The notes under the pieces were generated by a model. That model did no database searches, was not told the origin of the DNA, and saw only the letters and a list, made by a program, of their open reading frames with translations. Below, one piece after another: positions 55,349-64,000 of a DNA stretch of 64,000 nt. This DNA comes from Mycobacteroides abscessus ATCC 19977. GTDB taxonomy: Bacteria > Actinomycetota > Actinomycetes > Mycobacteriales > Mycobacteriaceae. A program made the translations under genes and the position numbers. The stretch spans positions 620,001 to 684,000 of the forward strand of contig NC_010397.1 in the NCBI RefSeq assembly GCF_000069185.1, in the 5' to 3' direction. Positions within the stretch are counted from its first letter, which is position 1, and each line of letters begins with the position of its first letter.

Positions 55349-56098
55349 CTACCTCTCACCCTCGATAACTCGCTCGGACCGCGCTGGCCGCGGCGAGCCC
55401 GACGGCCGCGCGGGGCGCCGGCGTGGCAGGAACCCGCCCAAGGGGCTCATCACGGAACTCAAGGCCGACACCGTATCGGTCAGCAGTTCGACGGTAGGGG
55501 TCAGCGCGTCAATGCTCGGCGCGGCCTTGGTGAGCATCTCCGATAGATCGGCCAACTGCTGTAGGGGGCCGTCGGTGGCGGTGAACTTGTCCAGCACGCC
55601 CTCTTCCCGCATCAGCCTTTCCAGGATTCCGTCCTCGGCGAGGAGCTGATCGACCAGACCGCCGGGAGCCAACGCCCGGTCCACGGCGCCGTCCGGTGCA
55701 GTCAGTCGGTCCACCGGGCCGTCCTTGGCGAACAAGCGGTCCAGGACGCCTCCGGGTTCGGTGAGGCGATCGGCAAGCCCACCGGGCGCCATGATGCGTT
55801 CCACCGGTCCTCCGGCGCGCAGTGCTCGGCCTAGCGGTTTGTCTTCCTCCATGAGCTCGGCGACCTTCATCGCGGAGTGCAGGGGACTCTTGCGTCCGGC
55901 CATCCCGAACAGGGATTCGACGGCGCTCACCAGGCCCGCGCCGGGGGCGTCACCCTGGTCGTCGGCTGGCCGGCCGTCGGGAAGTGCAGCGAGGATCTCG
56001 CGTCCGGTATCGATCGCCCGAGACGCCACCGCCAATCCGGTGTCGGCAACGGCCAGCGAAATCTTGAGAGGCGCGGTGATCAGCGACACCAGCTTCAT
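55349..56098 (-). CDS. protein with eight ten-residue repeats (Rv0756c position)
   Basis: A 249-residue protein. The N-terminal 50 residues resemble a membrane-associated helix (LITAPLKISLAVADTGLAVA). Residues 98-177 hold eight repeats of exactly ten residues with consensus xxDRLxAxDG, such as LADRLTEPGG and PVDRLTAPDG. The C-terminus is Pro/Arg-rich. It lies divergent from phoP, the position of Rv0756c in M. tuberculosis. The function is unknown. Confidence 0.75.
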   Translation of the reverse strand: MKLVSLITAPLKISLAVADTGLAVASRAIDTGREILAALPDGRPADDQGDAPGAGLVSAVESLFGMAGRKSPLHSAMKVAELMEEDKPLGRALRAGGPVERIMAPGGLADRLTEPGGVLDRLFAKDGPVDRLTAPDGAVDRALAPGGLVDQLLAEDGILERLMREEGVLDKFTATDGPLQQLADLSEMLTKAAPSIDALTPTVELLTDTVSALSSVMSPLGGFLPRRRPARPSGSPRPARSERVIEGER

Positions 56099-56140
56099 GG
56101 CTCAACTGTAGGGCGACCTCGCGCGGTTGGCTGACAATCT

Positions 56141-56170
56141 CCTGTGAGTAACTCACAGGAAGCTCACAGT
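56141..56170. promoter_or_regulatory. PhoP box upstream of phoP
   Basis: TCACAGG (56153-56159), four bases, TCACAGT (56164-56170) fits the PhoP direct repeat TCACAGC-N4-TCACAGC. An inverted copy CCTGTGAG at 56141 makes a perfect 8-base palindrome with CTCACAGG across TAA. Three half sites about 45-70 bases before the phoP start suggest autoregulation. Confidence 0.8.
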
Positions 56171-56211
56171 GAAGATCCAGCGCATCGTAAATTTTGGGGG
56201 GAAGATTACCT

Positions 56212-56955
56212 ATGGTGAGCATCACGACAGAGACACACCAAGGAACCTTCTCCGCCAACGGCACCACCCCCGCCAAGGTGCTGGTGGTCGACGATGAATC
56301 GAACATCGTCGAGTTGCTCTCGGTCAGTCTCAAATTCCAGGGCTTTGATGTCTATACCGCAGACAGCGGAGCCGCCGCCCTGGACCTGGCGCGCACGGTC
56401 CGCCCCGACGCGGTGATCCTCGACGTGATGATGCCCGGAATGGATGGATTCGGAGTTCTGCGCAGGCTGCGCGCCGACGGCATCGACGCACCGACACTGT
56501 TCCTCACGGCACGGGACGGCCTGCAGGACAAGATCGCCGGCCTGACGCTGGGCGCAGACGACTACGTGACCAAGCCATTCAGTCTGGAAGAGGTGGTTGC
56601 CCGGCTGCGGGTGATCCTGCGCCGGTCCGGCATGGGCTCCGAGCCGGCTCGCAAGTCGCGACTGAGCTTCGCCGATATCGAACTCGATGAGGACACCCAT
56701 GAGGTGTGGAAGGCGGGGGAGCCGGTGGCGCTGTCTCCCACGGAGTTCACACTGCTGCGCTATTTCATGATCAACGCGGGCACCGTGCTCAGTAAGCCCA
56801 AGATCCTCGATCATGTGTGGCGCTACGACTTCGGTGGCGACGTGAACGTGGTGGAGTCCTACGTCTCGTATCTGCGCCGCAAGATCGACAACGGTGAGAA
56901 GCGGCTATTGCATACTCTTCGTGGCGTGGGATACGTATTGCGCGAGCCGCGATGA
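56212..56955 (+). CDS. phoP: response regulator PhoP
   Basis: A 247-residue OmpR-type regulator, the same length as M. tuberculosis PhoP. The receiver domain has phospho-acceptor D71 (VILDVMMPGMDGFG) and K in VTKPFSLEE; the C-terminal winged helix ends VESYVSYLRRKIDNGEKR. The ATG at 56212 follows GGGGGGAAG by a good spacing. PhoP controls virulence lipids, ESX-1 secretion and pH adaptation in M. tuberculosis. The N-terminal 20 residues differ from that species. Confidence 0.97.
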   Translation: MVSITTETHQGTFSANGTTPAKVLVVDDESNIVELLSVSLKFQGFDVYTADSGAAALDLARTVRPDAVILDVMMPGMDGFGVLRRLRADGIDAPTLFLTARDGLQDKIAGLTLGADDYVTKPFSLEEVVARLRVILRRSGMGSEPARKSRLSFADIELDEDTHEVWKAGEPVALSPTEFTLLRYFMINAGTVLSKPKILDHVWRYDFGGDVNVVESYVSYLRRKIDNGEKRLLHTLRGVGYVLREPR

Positions 56956-56986
56956 GCGTCTGCGCGAAGAGCAGTTGGCGCTGCTA

Positions 56987-58498
56987 GTGGCAGTCCCCGG
57001 CGTTCGTCGGGGTGTACCGCTGCGGGTGAGCCTTGTGGTCGGAACCCTGGTTTTGGTTGCGCTGGGGCTGGTGGCATCTGGCATCGCGGTGACCACCACC
57101 ATGCAGCGCACCATGATGAACCGCGCCGATCGTGAACTGATCGACGCCGCGAATGGATGGGCCAATCGGCCGCCTCCACCGCCGCCGGCCTTTGAGACAA
57201 CGCGCCATCGACCCCCGTCGTTGTTCTTCATCCGCACCACCGATGACCGTGGCCGGGTGGTCATCATGCTCAACGATCGGGCTCGGGCCGATCCCGATCT
57301 GCCCTTCGACAACGACGTGGGTGGCCGGCCGGTCACGGTGCGGTCGTCAGACGGCGGAACCGAGTGGCGCGCGGTGTCCCGGCACGACGCGTTGGGCGGC
57401 TACACGACTGTGGCGCGCGATATCACCGATGTGCGTACGACGGTTCGAGACCTGCTGTGGTTGCAAGTGGCGATTGGGATCGCGGTGCTGACCGTGCTCG
57501 GCGTAGCCGGGTATTGGTTGGTGCACCGCAGCCTGCGTCCGCTGGCTGAGGTGGAGGCGACGGCCGCCGACATCGCCGCCGGGCACCTGGACCGCCGGGT
57601 TCCAGAACGTGACCCGCGCACCGAAGTGGGCCGATTATCGTTGGCGCTCAACGGAATGCTCGCGCAAATCCAGCGTGCGGTGGCAGACTCGGAGAAATCC
57701 GCGAAGGCCGCGCGCACCTCCGAAGAGCGCATGCGCCGCTTCATCACCGATGCCAGTCATGAGCTGCGCACACCCTTGACCACCATTCGCGGCTATGCGG
57801 AGCTCTATCGACAGGGCGCGGCCACCGATACCGAACTGGTGCTCGGCCGCATCGAAGGGGAGTCAACCCGCATGGGACAACTGGTGGAGGATCTGCTGCT
57901 GCTGGCGCGGTTGGACGCGCATCGCCCCATGGAGCAGCGGTTGGTCGATTTGCTGGTGCTGGCCACCGACGCCGTTCACGACGCGAAAGCCACTGCCCCC
58001 GAACGTGATGTGGAATTGGAGGTGTTCGATGGCCCGGGCACTCCGGAGGTGATCGGTGATGAGCTCAGGCTACGTCAGGTCCTCGGCAATCTGGTGAGCA
58101 ACGCATTGGGTCACACCACTGCCGCAGTGCGGGTCCGGGTCGGTACCGAGGGCGATGACGCCGTCCTCGAGGTCATCGACCGTGGACCCGGTATGACCAA
58201 GACGGACGCCGAGCGTGTCTTCGAACGGTTCTATCGCGCGGATTCCTCGCGCACCCGAAGCAGCGGCGGCACCGGACTCGGCCTGTCGATCGTTGACGCC
58301 CTCACCGCCGCGCACGGTGGCACCGTCACGGTGCACACCGCGCCCGGCGCGGGCTGTCGATTCGAGGTTCGGCTGCCGCGCGCCGACATGACCGACGACG
58401 ACGCGGACGTGGACGAGCCCGAATCGGCGACGCCGGATGCCGCGGCATCCGAACCAAAGATCGTGCGGGCTAGTCGATCTGAGTCAGCGCAGCCTTGA
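56987..58498 (+). CDS. phoR: sensor histidine kinase PhoR
   Basis: A 503-residue kinase. TM1 [20 protein letters not shown], an extracytoplasmic domain with a PPPPPP stretch, TM2 near residue 165, HAMP, phospho-acceptor H258 ([14 protein letters not shown]) and ATPase motifs NLVSNAL and [14 protein letters not shown] at 56987 is chosen by alignment of VRRGVPLRV with the start of M. tuberculosis PhoR; it lies 31 bases after phoP. Its end overlaps the converging HIT gene by 29 bases. Confidence 0.95.
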   Translation: MAVPGVRRGVPLRVSLVVGTLVLVALGLVASGIAVTTTMQRTMMNRADRELIDAANGWANRPPPPPPAFETTRHRPPSLFFIRTTDDRGRVVIMLNDRARADPDLPFDNDVGGRPVTVRSSDGGTEWRAVSRHDALGGYTTVARDITDVRTTVRDLLWLQVAIGIAVLTVLGVAGYWLVHRSLRPLAEVEATAADIAAGHLDRRVPERDPRTEVGRLSLALNGMLAQIQRAVADSEKSAKAARTSEERMRRFITDASHELRTPLTTIRGYAELYRQGAATDTELVLGRIEGESTRMGQLVEDLLLLARLDAHRPMEQRLVDLLVLATDAVHDAKATAPERDVELEVFDGPGTPEVIGDELRLRQVLGNLVSNALGHTTAAVRVRVGTEGDDAVLEVIDRGPGMTKTDAERVFERFYRADSSRTRSSGGTGLGLSIVDALTAAHGGTVTVHTAPGAGCRFEVRLPRADMTDDDADVDEPESATPDAAASEPKIVRASRSESAQP

Positions 58499-58874
58499 TC
58501 TTGGCCTGTGCCTCGTCGAGGGATTCCGCCGAAGCGTTGGGATCGGCATTCTCGAAGCTGAAATCGGTGAGCTGGTAGCCCGGGAAAACATGTACGTGTA
58601 GGTGTGGCACTTCCATGCCCGCGATGATGTAGCCGGCGCGCGGTGCGTCGAAGGCCTTGCGGACGGCGCGGCCGATGCGCTGCGCCACGAGATTGACCTT
58701 CGCGAAAAGCGCCTCGTCGATGTCCTGCCACTGGTCGATCTCGGCGCGGGGCACCACCAGGGTGTGGCCCTGGGTGATCGGGGCGATGGTCAGAAAGGCG
58801 ACGACGTCGTCGTCCTCGTAGACGAACCGACCGGGGAGTTCTCCGTTGATGATCTTCGTGAACACACTCGACAT
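58470..58874 (-). CDS. HIT-family nucleotide hydrolase (Rv0759c type)
   Basis: A 134-residue histidine-triad protein with [10 protein letters not shown] as the active-site triad near residue 91. It probably hydrolyses nucleoside phosphoramidates or AMP conjugates. Placement after phoR matches Rv0759c. It converges with phoR. Confidence 0.92.
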   Translation of the reverse strand: MSSVFTKIINGELPGRFVYEDDDVVAFLTIAPITQGHTLVVPRAEIDQWQDIDEALFAKVNLVAQRIGRAVRKAFDAPRAGYIIAGMEVPHLHVHVFPGYQLTDFSFENADPNASAESLDEAQAKIKAALTQID

Positions 58875-58883
58875 GCCCCCAGG

Positions 58884-59855
58884 TTAGTGGCCCGCGGGGG
58901 CGGCGCAGGCAGACAGCTCACGCGGTCCGCGCTCGGGTGTGTCGGTGTGCTGGGGTGCGCGGGCGGCGGGGCGTGCGGTCATGCCGATCAGGCACCCTGT
59001 GATCACCACCGCGGCTCCGACGAGTTCGAGTGCGGTGGGCCGCTCACCGAGTGCGAGCCAGGACGTGGTGATGCCCACGATGGGAACCAGCAGCGAGAAC
59101 GGGGCCACCCGGCTCGCCGGATATCGGCCCATCAGATACGTCCACAGGCCCAGGCCGACGATGGTGGCCAGCACCACGATGTAGACGAGGCCGGCCAGGG
59201 CGATCAGCCCACTATGTGTGCCGATCGAGGTGAGCGCCTTCCAGCCCGCGTCCGGCCCTTCGAGAAAAGCCGACAGGGCGAACAGAGGGATGGGCGGCAC
59301 CACGGACATCCACAGGGTGAGCCGCAGGGGCGTGTGGGGATCGGTGTTGTGTTCCATGGCCTTTCGGCTGGCGATGTTGCCGAAGGCCCAGCCCAGCGCG
59401 CCGAGCAGCGTCACGACTACCGGCACCACCGCGGCCGAAGCACCATGCGTGGCGCGATCGGCCGCGATGAGTGCCATCCCGGCGACCGCGAGCGAGATTC
59501 CCGTGACCTGCACGGCGGACATCCGCTCGCCGAGCAGCACCACACCGAGGATCGCCGTGAACGGCGCGGAGGCCTGCAGGACCAGGGACGCCAGACCGGT
59601 CGGCATGCCGTTGGCCATGGCCAGGAACAGGAATGCGAACTGGATGGTGCCGAATCCGAGTCCGTAGAGCAGCAGCCATCGCACCGGCACCCGAGGCCAG
59701 GGAACGAACAGGATTACCGGCAGCGCCAACACAGCGAACCGCAGACCCGCAAAGAACAGTGGTGGGAAGTGCTCCAGTCCAGCGTGAATGGCCACGAAAT
59801 TGACTCCCCACAGCACGGCGACGGTCAATCCGAGGAGACGGTGCCGAGTAGTCAT
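58884..59855 (-). CDS. EamA/DMT-family transporter
   Basis: A 323-residue protein with ten predicted helices in two EamA repeats (VALLWGVNFVAIHAGLEHFP in repeat 1, and GALGWAFGNIASRKAME opening repeat 2). The family exports amino acids and other small metabolites. It diverges from a LysR gene across 72 bases, which suggests LysR control of the exporter. Confidence 0.88.
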   Translation of the reverse strand: MTTRHRLLGLTVAVLWGVNFVAIHAGLEHFPPLFFAGLRFAVLALPVILFVPWPRVPVRWLLLYGLGFGTIQFAFLFLAMANGMPTGLASLVLQASAPFTAILGVVLLGERMSAVQVTGISLAVAGMALIAADRATHGASAAVVPVVVTLLGALGWAFGNIASRKAMEHNTDPHTPLRLTLWMSVVPPIPLFALSAFLEGPDAGWKALTSIGTHSGLIALAGLVYIVVLATIVGLGLWTYLMGRYPASRVAPFSLLVPIVGITTSWLALGERPTALELVGAAVVITGCLIGMTARPAARAPQHTDTPERGPRELSACAAPAGH

Positions 59856-59927
59856 GGCGTCGATCCTGCGCAGCGAAACGATTCAGCACAATCTAATTAA
59901 TATGCACTATTCATGTAGTTTTACTTC
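59856..59927. promoter_or_regulatory. AT-rich divergent promoter of transporter and LysR genes
   Basis: This short gap is far more AT-rich than the surroundings (CTAATTAATATG, GTAGTTTTAC). It must hold both promoters and the LysR site. TTCAGCACAATCTAA fits the loose T-N11-A form, but so do other stretches. No ribosome site precedes the LysR ATG at 59928, which may be leaderless. Confidence 0.45.
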
Positions 59928-60821
59928 ATGGATGTGCGCCGCCTGCGGATTCTGCGTGAATTTGCCGACCGGGGCACCGTCGGAGAGGTGGCGGATGCGA
60001 TGAGCCTCACGCCCTCGGCGGTATCCCAGCAGCTGAAGGTGCTGACGCGTGAGGCCGGTGTACCGCTGCTGCGTCAGGATGGCCGGGGTATCGCGCTCAC
60101 CGAGGCCGGCCACGCGCTGGTGCTGCGCGCCGATGAGGTGATTGCCGCGGTCGATCGTGCGGACGAGGAAATGGTGGCGTACCGGGAGGGCACGCAGCCT
60201 GTGGTGCGGGTGGCGTCATTCCCATCCGGAGCGGGGGTGCTGCTGCCCAGGGTGGTGGCGGCCGTGGCGGAGGCGGTGGACATACGCCCCAGCGATGAGG
60301 ACGTCACCTACGGCGAGGCGCCGGGGCTGCTGACCGAATACGACCTTGTCATCACGCACCGCGACGAGCGGGCCGCGGCCTTGCAGTCGCCGAGAGTCTG
60401 GTCGACGACACTGCTGCGTGAGCCGATCGATCTGCTGGTACACCGGGATCACCCACTTGCGGCCTGCGACTCGGTGACACCGGCCGAGCTGGCCGATGAG
60501 ACGTGGATCAGCGTGCCCGAGGGCTTCCCGGTTGACGACGTTCTGGTCTCTCTCGGGGTTTCCACCGGGATCATTCCGCGAGTCCGGTTCCGGTTCAAGG
60601 ATTTTCAGATCGTTGAGGACATGGTGGCTCATGGGCACGGTGTCGCGCTGATGCCGCGATACGCGAGCCGCAGCCCGCGGGTGGCAAGAGTGGTGATCCG
60701 CGAGGTGCGTGCCGCGCGGTTGTACGAGGTGTTGGCGCGGCCCGGTGCACGGCACCGGCCGGCTATCGCCGCGACCATCCAGGGGCTGCGGGACGCGGCG
60801 GCGGTGCTGGAATCGCGTTAG
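59928..60821 (+). CDS. LysR-family regulator
   Basis: A 297-residue LysR protein with an N-terminal helix-turn-helix (GTVGEVADAMSLTPSAVSQQLK) and a full periplasmic-binding-type effector domain. It diverges from the EamA exporter, the usual arrangement for a regulator-exporter pair. The stop overlaps that of the converging hydrolase in TTAG. Confidence 0.92.
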   Translation: MDVRRLRILREFADRGTVGEVADAMSLTPSAVSQQLKVLTREAGVPLLRQDGRGIALTEAGHALVLRADEVIAAVDRADEEMVAYREGTQPVVRVASFPSGAGVLLPRVVAAVAEAVDIRPSDEDVTYGEAPGLLTEYDLVITHRDERAAALQSPRVWSTTLLREPIDLLVHRDHPLAACDSVTPAELADETWISVPEGFPVDDVLVSLGVSTGIIPRVRFRFKDFQIVEDMVAHGHGVALMPRYASRSPRVARVVIREVRAARLYEVLARPGARHRPAIAATIQGLRDAAAVLESR

Positions 60822-61663
60822 GCCGAGTACTCGGCGATATGCTCGAGGACCAACGCGGCAGTCTCAAGAGGCCGCTCCTCGGCGATCCAATGGGACACAC
60901 CCTCGAAGACCTCGAAGCGATACGGCGCCTCCACATACTTGGGAGTGGCGTCCGCGGCCGCGCGGGTGACGGCGGAGTCTCCGTCACTCCAAATGAACAG
61001 GGTGGGCACGCGCGAGGGCCGAGCCGGCGATCGAAGCGAATAACGCATCGCCCGATACCAATTCACCGTCGCAGTGGTGGCACCGGGCTCGCTGAACAAC
61101 TCCCGGATACGTTCGGCGAGCCGGTCGGACACCTTCATCCAGGACTTGCCGAACTTCTTGAACGCCTCCGTCTCGTTGAAGCCGAAGAGCCACTCCGGAA
61201 GCCGCGGGATCTGGAACAGCAGCATGTACCAGGAGTGCAGCAGCTGACCGCGCAGCATCGCATCCTGGAACGCACGTGGATGCGGAACCGAGAGAATCGA
61301 CAACGTTTGCACGCGGTCAGCGTGGTTGCCGGCGAGTTGCCAGGCCACCGCCGCACCCCAGTCGTGTGCCAGCACATGGAATTTACGGACACCGGCTTGA
61401 TCGACGAGCGCGATGATGTCGCCCTCGAGCTTGTCCACGGCATAATTTCGGACACCGACAGGGCGGGCACCGGGGGAATAGCCTCGCTGATTGGGGGCCA
61501 ATACCCGGAAGCCGGCGCCGGTCAGCTGGGGGATGACCTCTTCCCACATGGTCGCGCGTTCGGGAAAGCCGTGCAGCGCAACGATGACCGGACCGTCGAG
61601 GGCACCCTCGTCGATGACGTCGAAAGTCAGCCCGTCATTGGTGAAGGTGCTCAGTCTGCTCAT
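60818..61663 (-). CDS. α/β hydrolase, epoxide-hydrolase-like
   Basis: A 281-residue α/β hydrolase. HGFPE forms the oxyanion motif at 31-35, the nucleophile is D101 in AHDWGAAVAW (Asp, as in epoxide hydrolases, not Ser), and the C-terminal His is in GVSHWIAEE. It overlaps the upstream amidohydrolase by four bases, so they form an operon. The substrate is unknown. Confidence 0.88.
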   Translation of the reverse strand: MSRLSTFTNDGLTFDVIDEGALDGPVIVALHGFPERATMWEEVIPQLTGAGFRVLAPNQRGYSPGARPVGVRNYAVDKLEGDIIALVDQAGVRKFHVLAHDWGAAVAWQLAGNHADRVQTLSILSVPHPRAFQDAMLRGQLLHSWYMLLFQIPRLPEWLFGFNETEAFKKFGKSWMKVSDRLAERIRELFSEPGATTATVNWYRAMRYSLRSPARPSRVPTLFIWSDGDSAVTRAAADATPKYVEAPYRFEVFEGVSHWIAEERPLETAALVLEHIAEYSA

Positions 61664-63438
61664 CGGAGGGCGAGCTTCTCACCGGCCTTCAGGTATCGGC
61701 CTGTTTGCAGGTCATGTCCGTATCCCTCGATGAACTCGCCGAGACGGAACACGACCTTGCCGCCGACCGCAGTGGCCACCACGGTCTCGTCGTTGCGGTT
61801 CACCATGCGCGATAGGTTGTCGAAGAACGGAGCCTGGGCCTCGTTATAGGCGTCGACGGTGCCATCCAGCTTCTCCGGGTCGATGATGACGAAATCGGCG
61901 CGGTCGCCCTCGCGTAGGTAGCCGGCGTCCAGCCCGAACCACGAGGCGAGCTCGCCGGTCAGCCGGTGCACCGCCTGTCCCAGGGACATGACCGGCTTCC
62001 CGGCCTTCTGCGCGTCGTTCATGCGCTTGAGGAAGCGCAGGGAGAAGTTGTAGAAGGCCATATTGCGCAGATGCGCACCGGCGTCGGAGAAGCCCAGCTG
62101 GAAGTTGGGATCCTTGGCCATCTCGTCGAGCACCTTCGGGCGGTGGTTGCCGACGGTCGTCGTCCAGCGAACGTTCTTCTCGCCGTTGTCGACCAGTACG
62201 TCCAGGAACGCATCGAGCGGGGCGATGCCGCGCTCGTCGCCGATCTGTCCGAACGTCTTGCCGACCAGCGAGGCATCGGGGCATTCGACGATCACGGCAT
62301 CGTGGAAGTCCTTGTGCCACAAGCCCGGCTTGTGTTTCTTGATGGCGAACTCACGCCGGAACTTGCGGCGGTACTCTTTGTCGGCCATCAGCTTGTTGCG
62401 ATCCAGTTGCTCGCGAATGTGTAATGCCGCGGTGCCGGCGCCGAACTCCTCGAACACCGGCAGATCGATGCCATCGGAATACAGCGTGAACGGCAACGGC
62501 ATGTGCTGGAATTTGACGTTGGACTTGAAGACCTTGTTGCCGATCCGGGCGGCGGCGCTGAAGAACACGTTCGCGCCCTTGATGCTCTTGGAGTCGGCCG
62601 CGACCAGCAGACTGACGGGAACAGCCTTGCGGCGCTTGAAGAATCGGGTTCCTGTGGACAGGAAGAACAGCACCGCGGTGAGCGGGTTGTTGATATTGGG
62701 GGCGCTCTGCAGAATGCGGTCACGCTTGCGCAACACGTTGATGAGGCGCCAGCGCTCGTGCCACCACGCGTAGGTCGATGGCAGGGCGCGGGAGCGGTAG
62801 CGGTCGCCGTCGAGCTTGTCGATCGGGGCGTCCATGCCGGACATGCCGAGCATGCCCGCGTCGAGTGCCTTGTCGAGCATGTCGGCCATGCGGTCGAGTT
62901 CCTTGCGGGTGGGGAAGGACCAGTTGTTGGTGGCACGGCCCAGCCCCATGACGGCAGTGCGCAGATCCGAATGCCCAAGGAAGGACGTCACATTGGGGCC
63001 GAGGGGGAGTGCATCGATCTTCTTGACGTAGCTCTCCGGATCGGTCCAGTCCTGGAACTCGTTGAGCGCGCCGATGACATGTTTACGCGGCACCGCCTCC
63101 ACACGGCTGAACAGGTCGGCGGCGTCCTCGGGCTTGGCGTAGACGGTCGACATGGAACAGCAGCCCAGCACGATGGTCGTGACACCGTGGCGCACCGACT
63201 CGTCGAGTCCGGGGTTGAGCAGCACCTCGGCGTCATAGTGGGTGTGAATATCGACGAAGCCGGGCAGCACCCATTTGCCGCCTGCGTCGATCACCTCGGG
63301 GCAATCGGTCTCGTCGAGCGCAGTGGTGGAGACGGTAGCGACCCGCCCTTCTTTGATGCCGAGGTTGGCCTTACGGGGCTCGGAATCGGTGCCGTCGAAC
63401 CAGAGGCCGTCGCGAATGATGAGGTCGTAAACGCTCAT
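61660..63438 (-). CDS. amidohydrolase, N-acyl-D-amino-acid deacylase type
   Basis: A 592-residue metal-dependent hydrolase. FVDIHTHYDAEV near residue 62 provides metal ligands, and the C-terminal SDAGAHLRNM motif is typical of D-aminoacylase/dihydroorotase-like enzymes. It is the first gene of the two-gene operon with the epoxide-hydrolase-like gene. The actual substrate may be a D-aminoacyl or cyclic amide compound. Confidence 0.86.
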   Translation of the reverse strand: MSVYDLIIRDGLWFDGTDSEPRKANLGIKEGRVATVSTTALDETDCPEVIDAGGKWVLPGFVDIHTHYDAEVLLNPGLDESVRHGVTTIVLGCCSMSTVYAKPEDAADLFSRVEAVPRKHVIGALNEFQDWTDPESYVKKIDALPLGPNVTSFLGHSDLRTAVMGLGRATNNWSFPTRKELDRMADMLDKALDAGMLGMSGMDAPIDKLDGDRYRSRALPSTYAWWHERWRLINVLRKRDRILQSAPNINNPLTAVLFFLSTGTRFFKRRKAVPVSLLVAADSKSIKGANVFFSAAARIGNKVFKSNVKFQHMPLPFTLYSDGIDLPVFEEFGAGTAALHIREQLDRNKLMADKEYRRKFRREFAIKKHKPGLWHKDFHDAVIVECPDASLVGKTFGQIGDERGIAPLDAFLDVLVDNGEKNVRWTTTVGNHRPKVLDEMAKDPNFQLGFSDAGAHLRNMAFYNFSLRFLKRMNDAQKAGKPVMSLGQAVHRLTGELASWFGLDAGYLREGDRADFVIIDPEKLDGTVDAYNEAQAPFFDNLSRMVNRNDETVVATAVGGKVVFRLGEFIEGYGHDLQTGRYLKAGEKLALR

Positions 63439-63489
63439 GGGGGCTGCCCTTCGTTGGGTGATGAGCCCAGTCTAGAAAAGATGGCAACC

Positions 63490-63524
63490 GATCACAATCC
63501 TTAGTGACATGGTCCAACGTGATC
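63490..63524. promoter_or_regulatory. weak inverted repeat in divergent gap
   Basis: GATCAC at 63490-63495 and GTGATC at 63519-63524 face each other 23 bases apart in the 98-base gap between the amidohydrolase and TetR genes. It may be an operator for the TetR protein. The arms are short and chance is possible. Confidence 0.25.
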
Positions 63525-63536
63525 TACGGTGACCTT

Positions 63537-64000
63537 GTGAGCCCCACCCAGGCCGAGCGCCGCGAGTCGACCATTGCCAGGCTGCTCGACTCCGGTATCG
63601 ACACCATCGCCGAACTGGGGTATTCACGCGCCTCGGTGCAGCGCATCGCCAAACGAGCCGGGTTGTCCTACGGGGCGTTATTCCGGCACTTCCCGACAGT
63701 TGGCGATTTCATGGCAGAAGTGGCGCGCGAGACGCTGCGCCGTCAGCTGGCGACCGTGCGGGCGCAGTTCGACCGGGCCGGGGACCGGCTGGCGGAATTC
63801 GAGGACGTGATGGCCGTGATGCGCTCACTCAAAGAAGAGCCCATCAACGCCGTGCTCTATGAGCTCATGGTGGCCGCGCGCACCGATGAGCAGCTGCGCG
63901 AGACGCTGCAGGTCGCGGTGGCCGAGTACGGCGCGCAGATGGTCGAGCTCGCGCGGTCGGTGCCGGGGACGGACCGATTGTCCGAGTCCGAGCTCATCAC
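63537..64000 (+). CDS. TetR-family regulator, 3' end outside window
   Basis: The first 154 codons of a TetR protein that runs off the window end. The helix-turn-helix is SVQRIAKRAGLSYGALFRHF near residues 35-54. The GTG at 63537 starts MSPTQAERRESTIA. It diverges from the amidohydrolase operon and probably controls it. Confidence 0.87.
   Translation, partial: MSPTQAERRESTIARLLDSGIDTIAELGYSRASVQRIAKRAGLSYGALFRHFPTVGDFMAEVARETLRRQLATVRAQFDRAGDRLAEFEDVMAVMRSLKEEPINAVLYELMVAARTDEQLRETLQVAVAEYGAQMVELARSVPGTDRLSESELI

Noticed and set aside
58602..59900. Rightward 432-codon frame opposite HIT and EamA genes
   Set aside because: His/Gly/Asp-rich composition typical of an antisense shadow; both genes on the other strand have clear motifs.

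Overview
The window reads as the chromosome of a rapidly growing mycobacterium. The gene content and layout suggest the Mycobacteroides abscessus/chelonae group, but the species cannot be fixed from the sequence alone. DNA is GC-rich, GTG/TTG starts are common, genes are packed with many 4-base start/stop overlaps, and several neighbourhoods match known mycobacterial blocks: kstD/hsaEGF, Rv0435c-Rv0439c followed by groEL2, the Rv0096-Rv0101 isonitrile lipopeptide block, and phoP-phoR with its Rv0756c and Rv0759c neighbours.

Layout. 1-6.4 kb: steroid ring degradation genes (a MaoC-type hydratase and kstD leftward; a KstD-like flavoprotein, hsaE, hsaG and hsaF rightward) diverging from KstR-like operators. 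6.8-12.0 kb: two paralogous MinD/EspI-like ATPases with very long Pro/Ala/Glu-rich N-termini, separated by a 49-codon gene. 12.0-18.1 kb: a complete Mnh/Mrp cation/proton antiporter operon, leftward. 18.2-23.3 kb: a CDC48-like ATPase, pssA, psd and moeA. 23.4-32.0 kb: accessory metabolic genes (HAD, VOC, two paralogous SDRs, cupin, helicase, TetR, lipoprotein, flavin monooxygenase) lying between moeA and groEL2. 32.1-34.0 kb: groEL2 with two CIRCE operators and a strong terminator. 34.1-41.9 kb: a divergent pair of proline-rich membrane proteins, then a tightly coupled MoxR-DUF58-membrane-VWA-TPR operon.

42.0-54.7 kb is the most interesting region. It holds an isonitrile lipopeptide (INLP) biosynthesis operon: non-haem iron oxidase, FcoT thioesterase/hydratase, FadD10 ligase, acyl carrier protein and a one-module C-A-T-R NRPS. 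The same strand continues without a visible break into PE, EsxG-like, EsxH-like and a GMxCxxC metallochaperone-like gene. A PPE1-like gene follows on its own promoter. The INLP operon and the PPE gene share a nearly identical ECF-sigma-type promoter (GGAAC, 16-17 bases, CGAC, with GTACGC inside the spacer). The block therefore looks like one regulon joining metal-binding lipopeptide synthesis, ESX-3-type secreted proteins and metal handling.

54.8-64.0 kb: tRNA-Thr next to an HNH nuclease, a protein with ten-residue repeats, phoP-phoR with a PhoP box, a HIT protein, a divergent EamA transporter/LysR pair, an epoxide-hydrolase-like protein, a D-aminoacylase-type amidohydrolase and a TetR gene cut by the window end.
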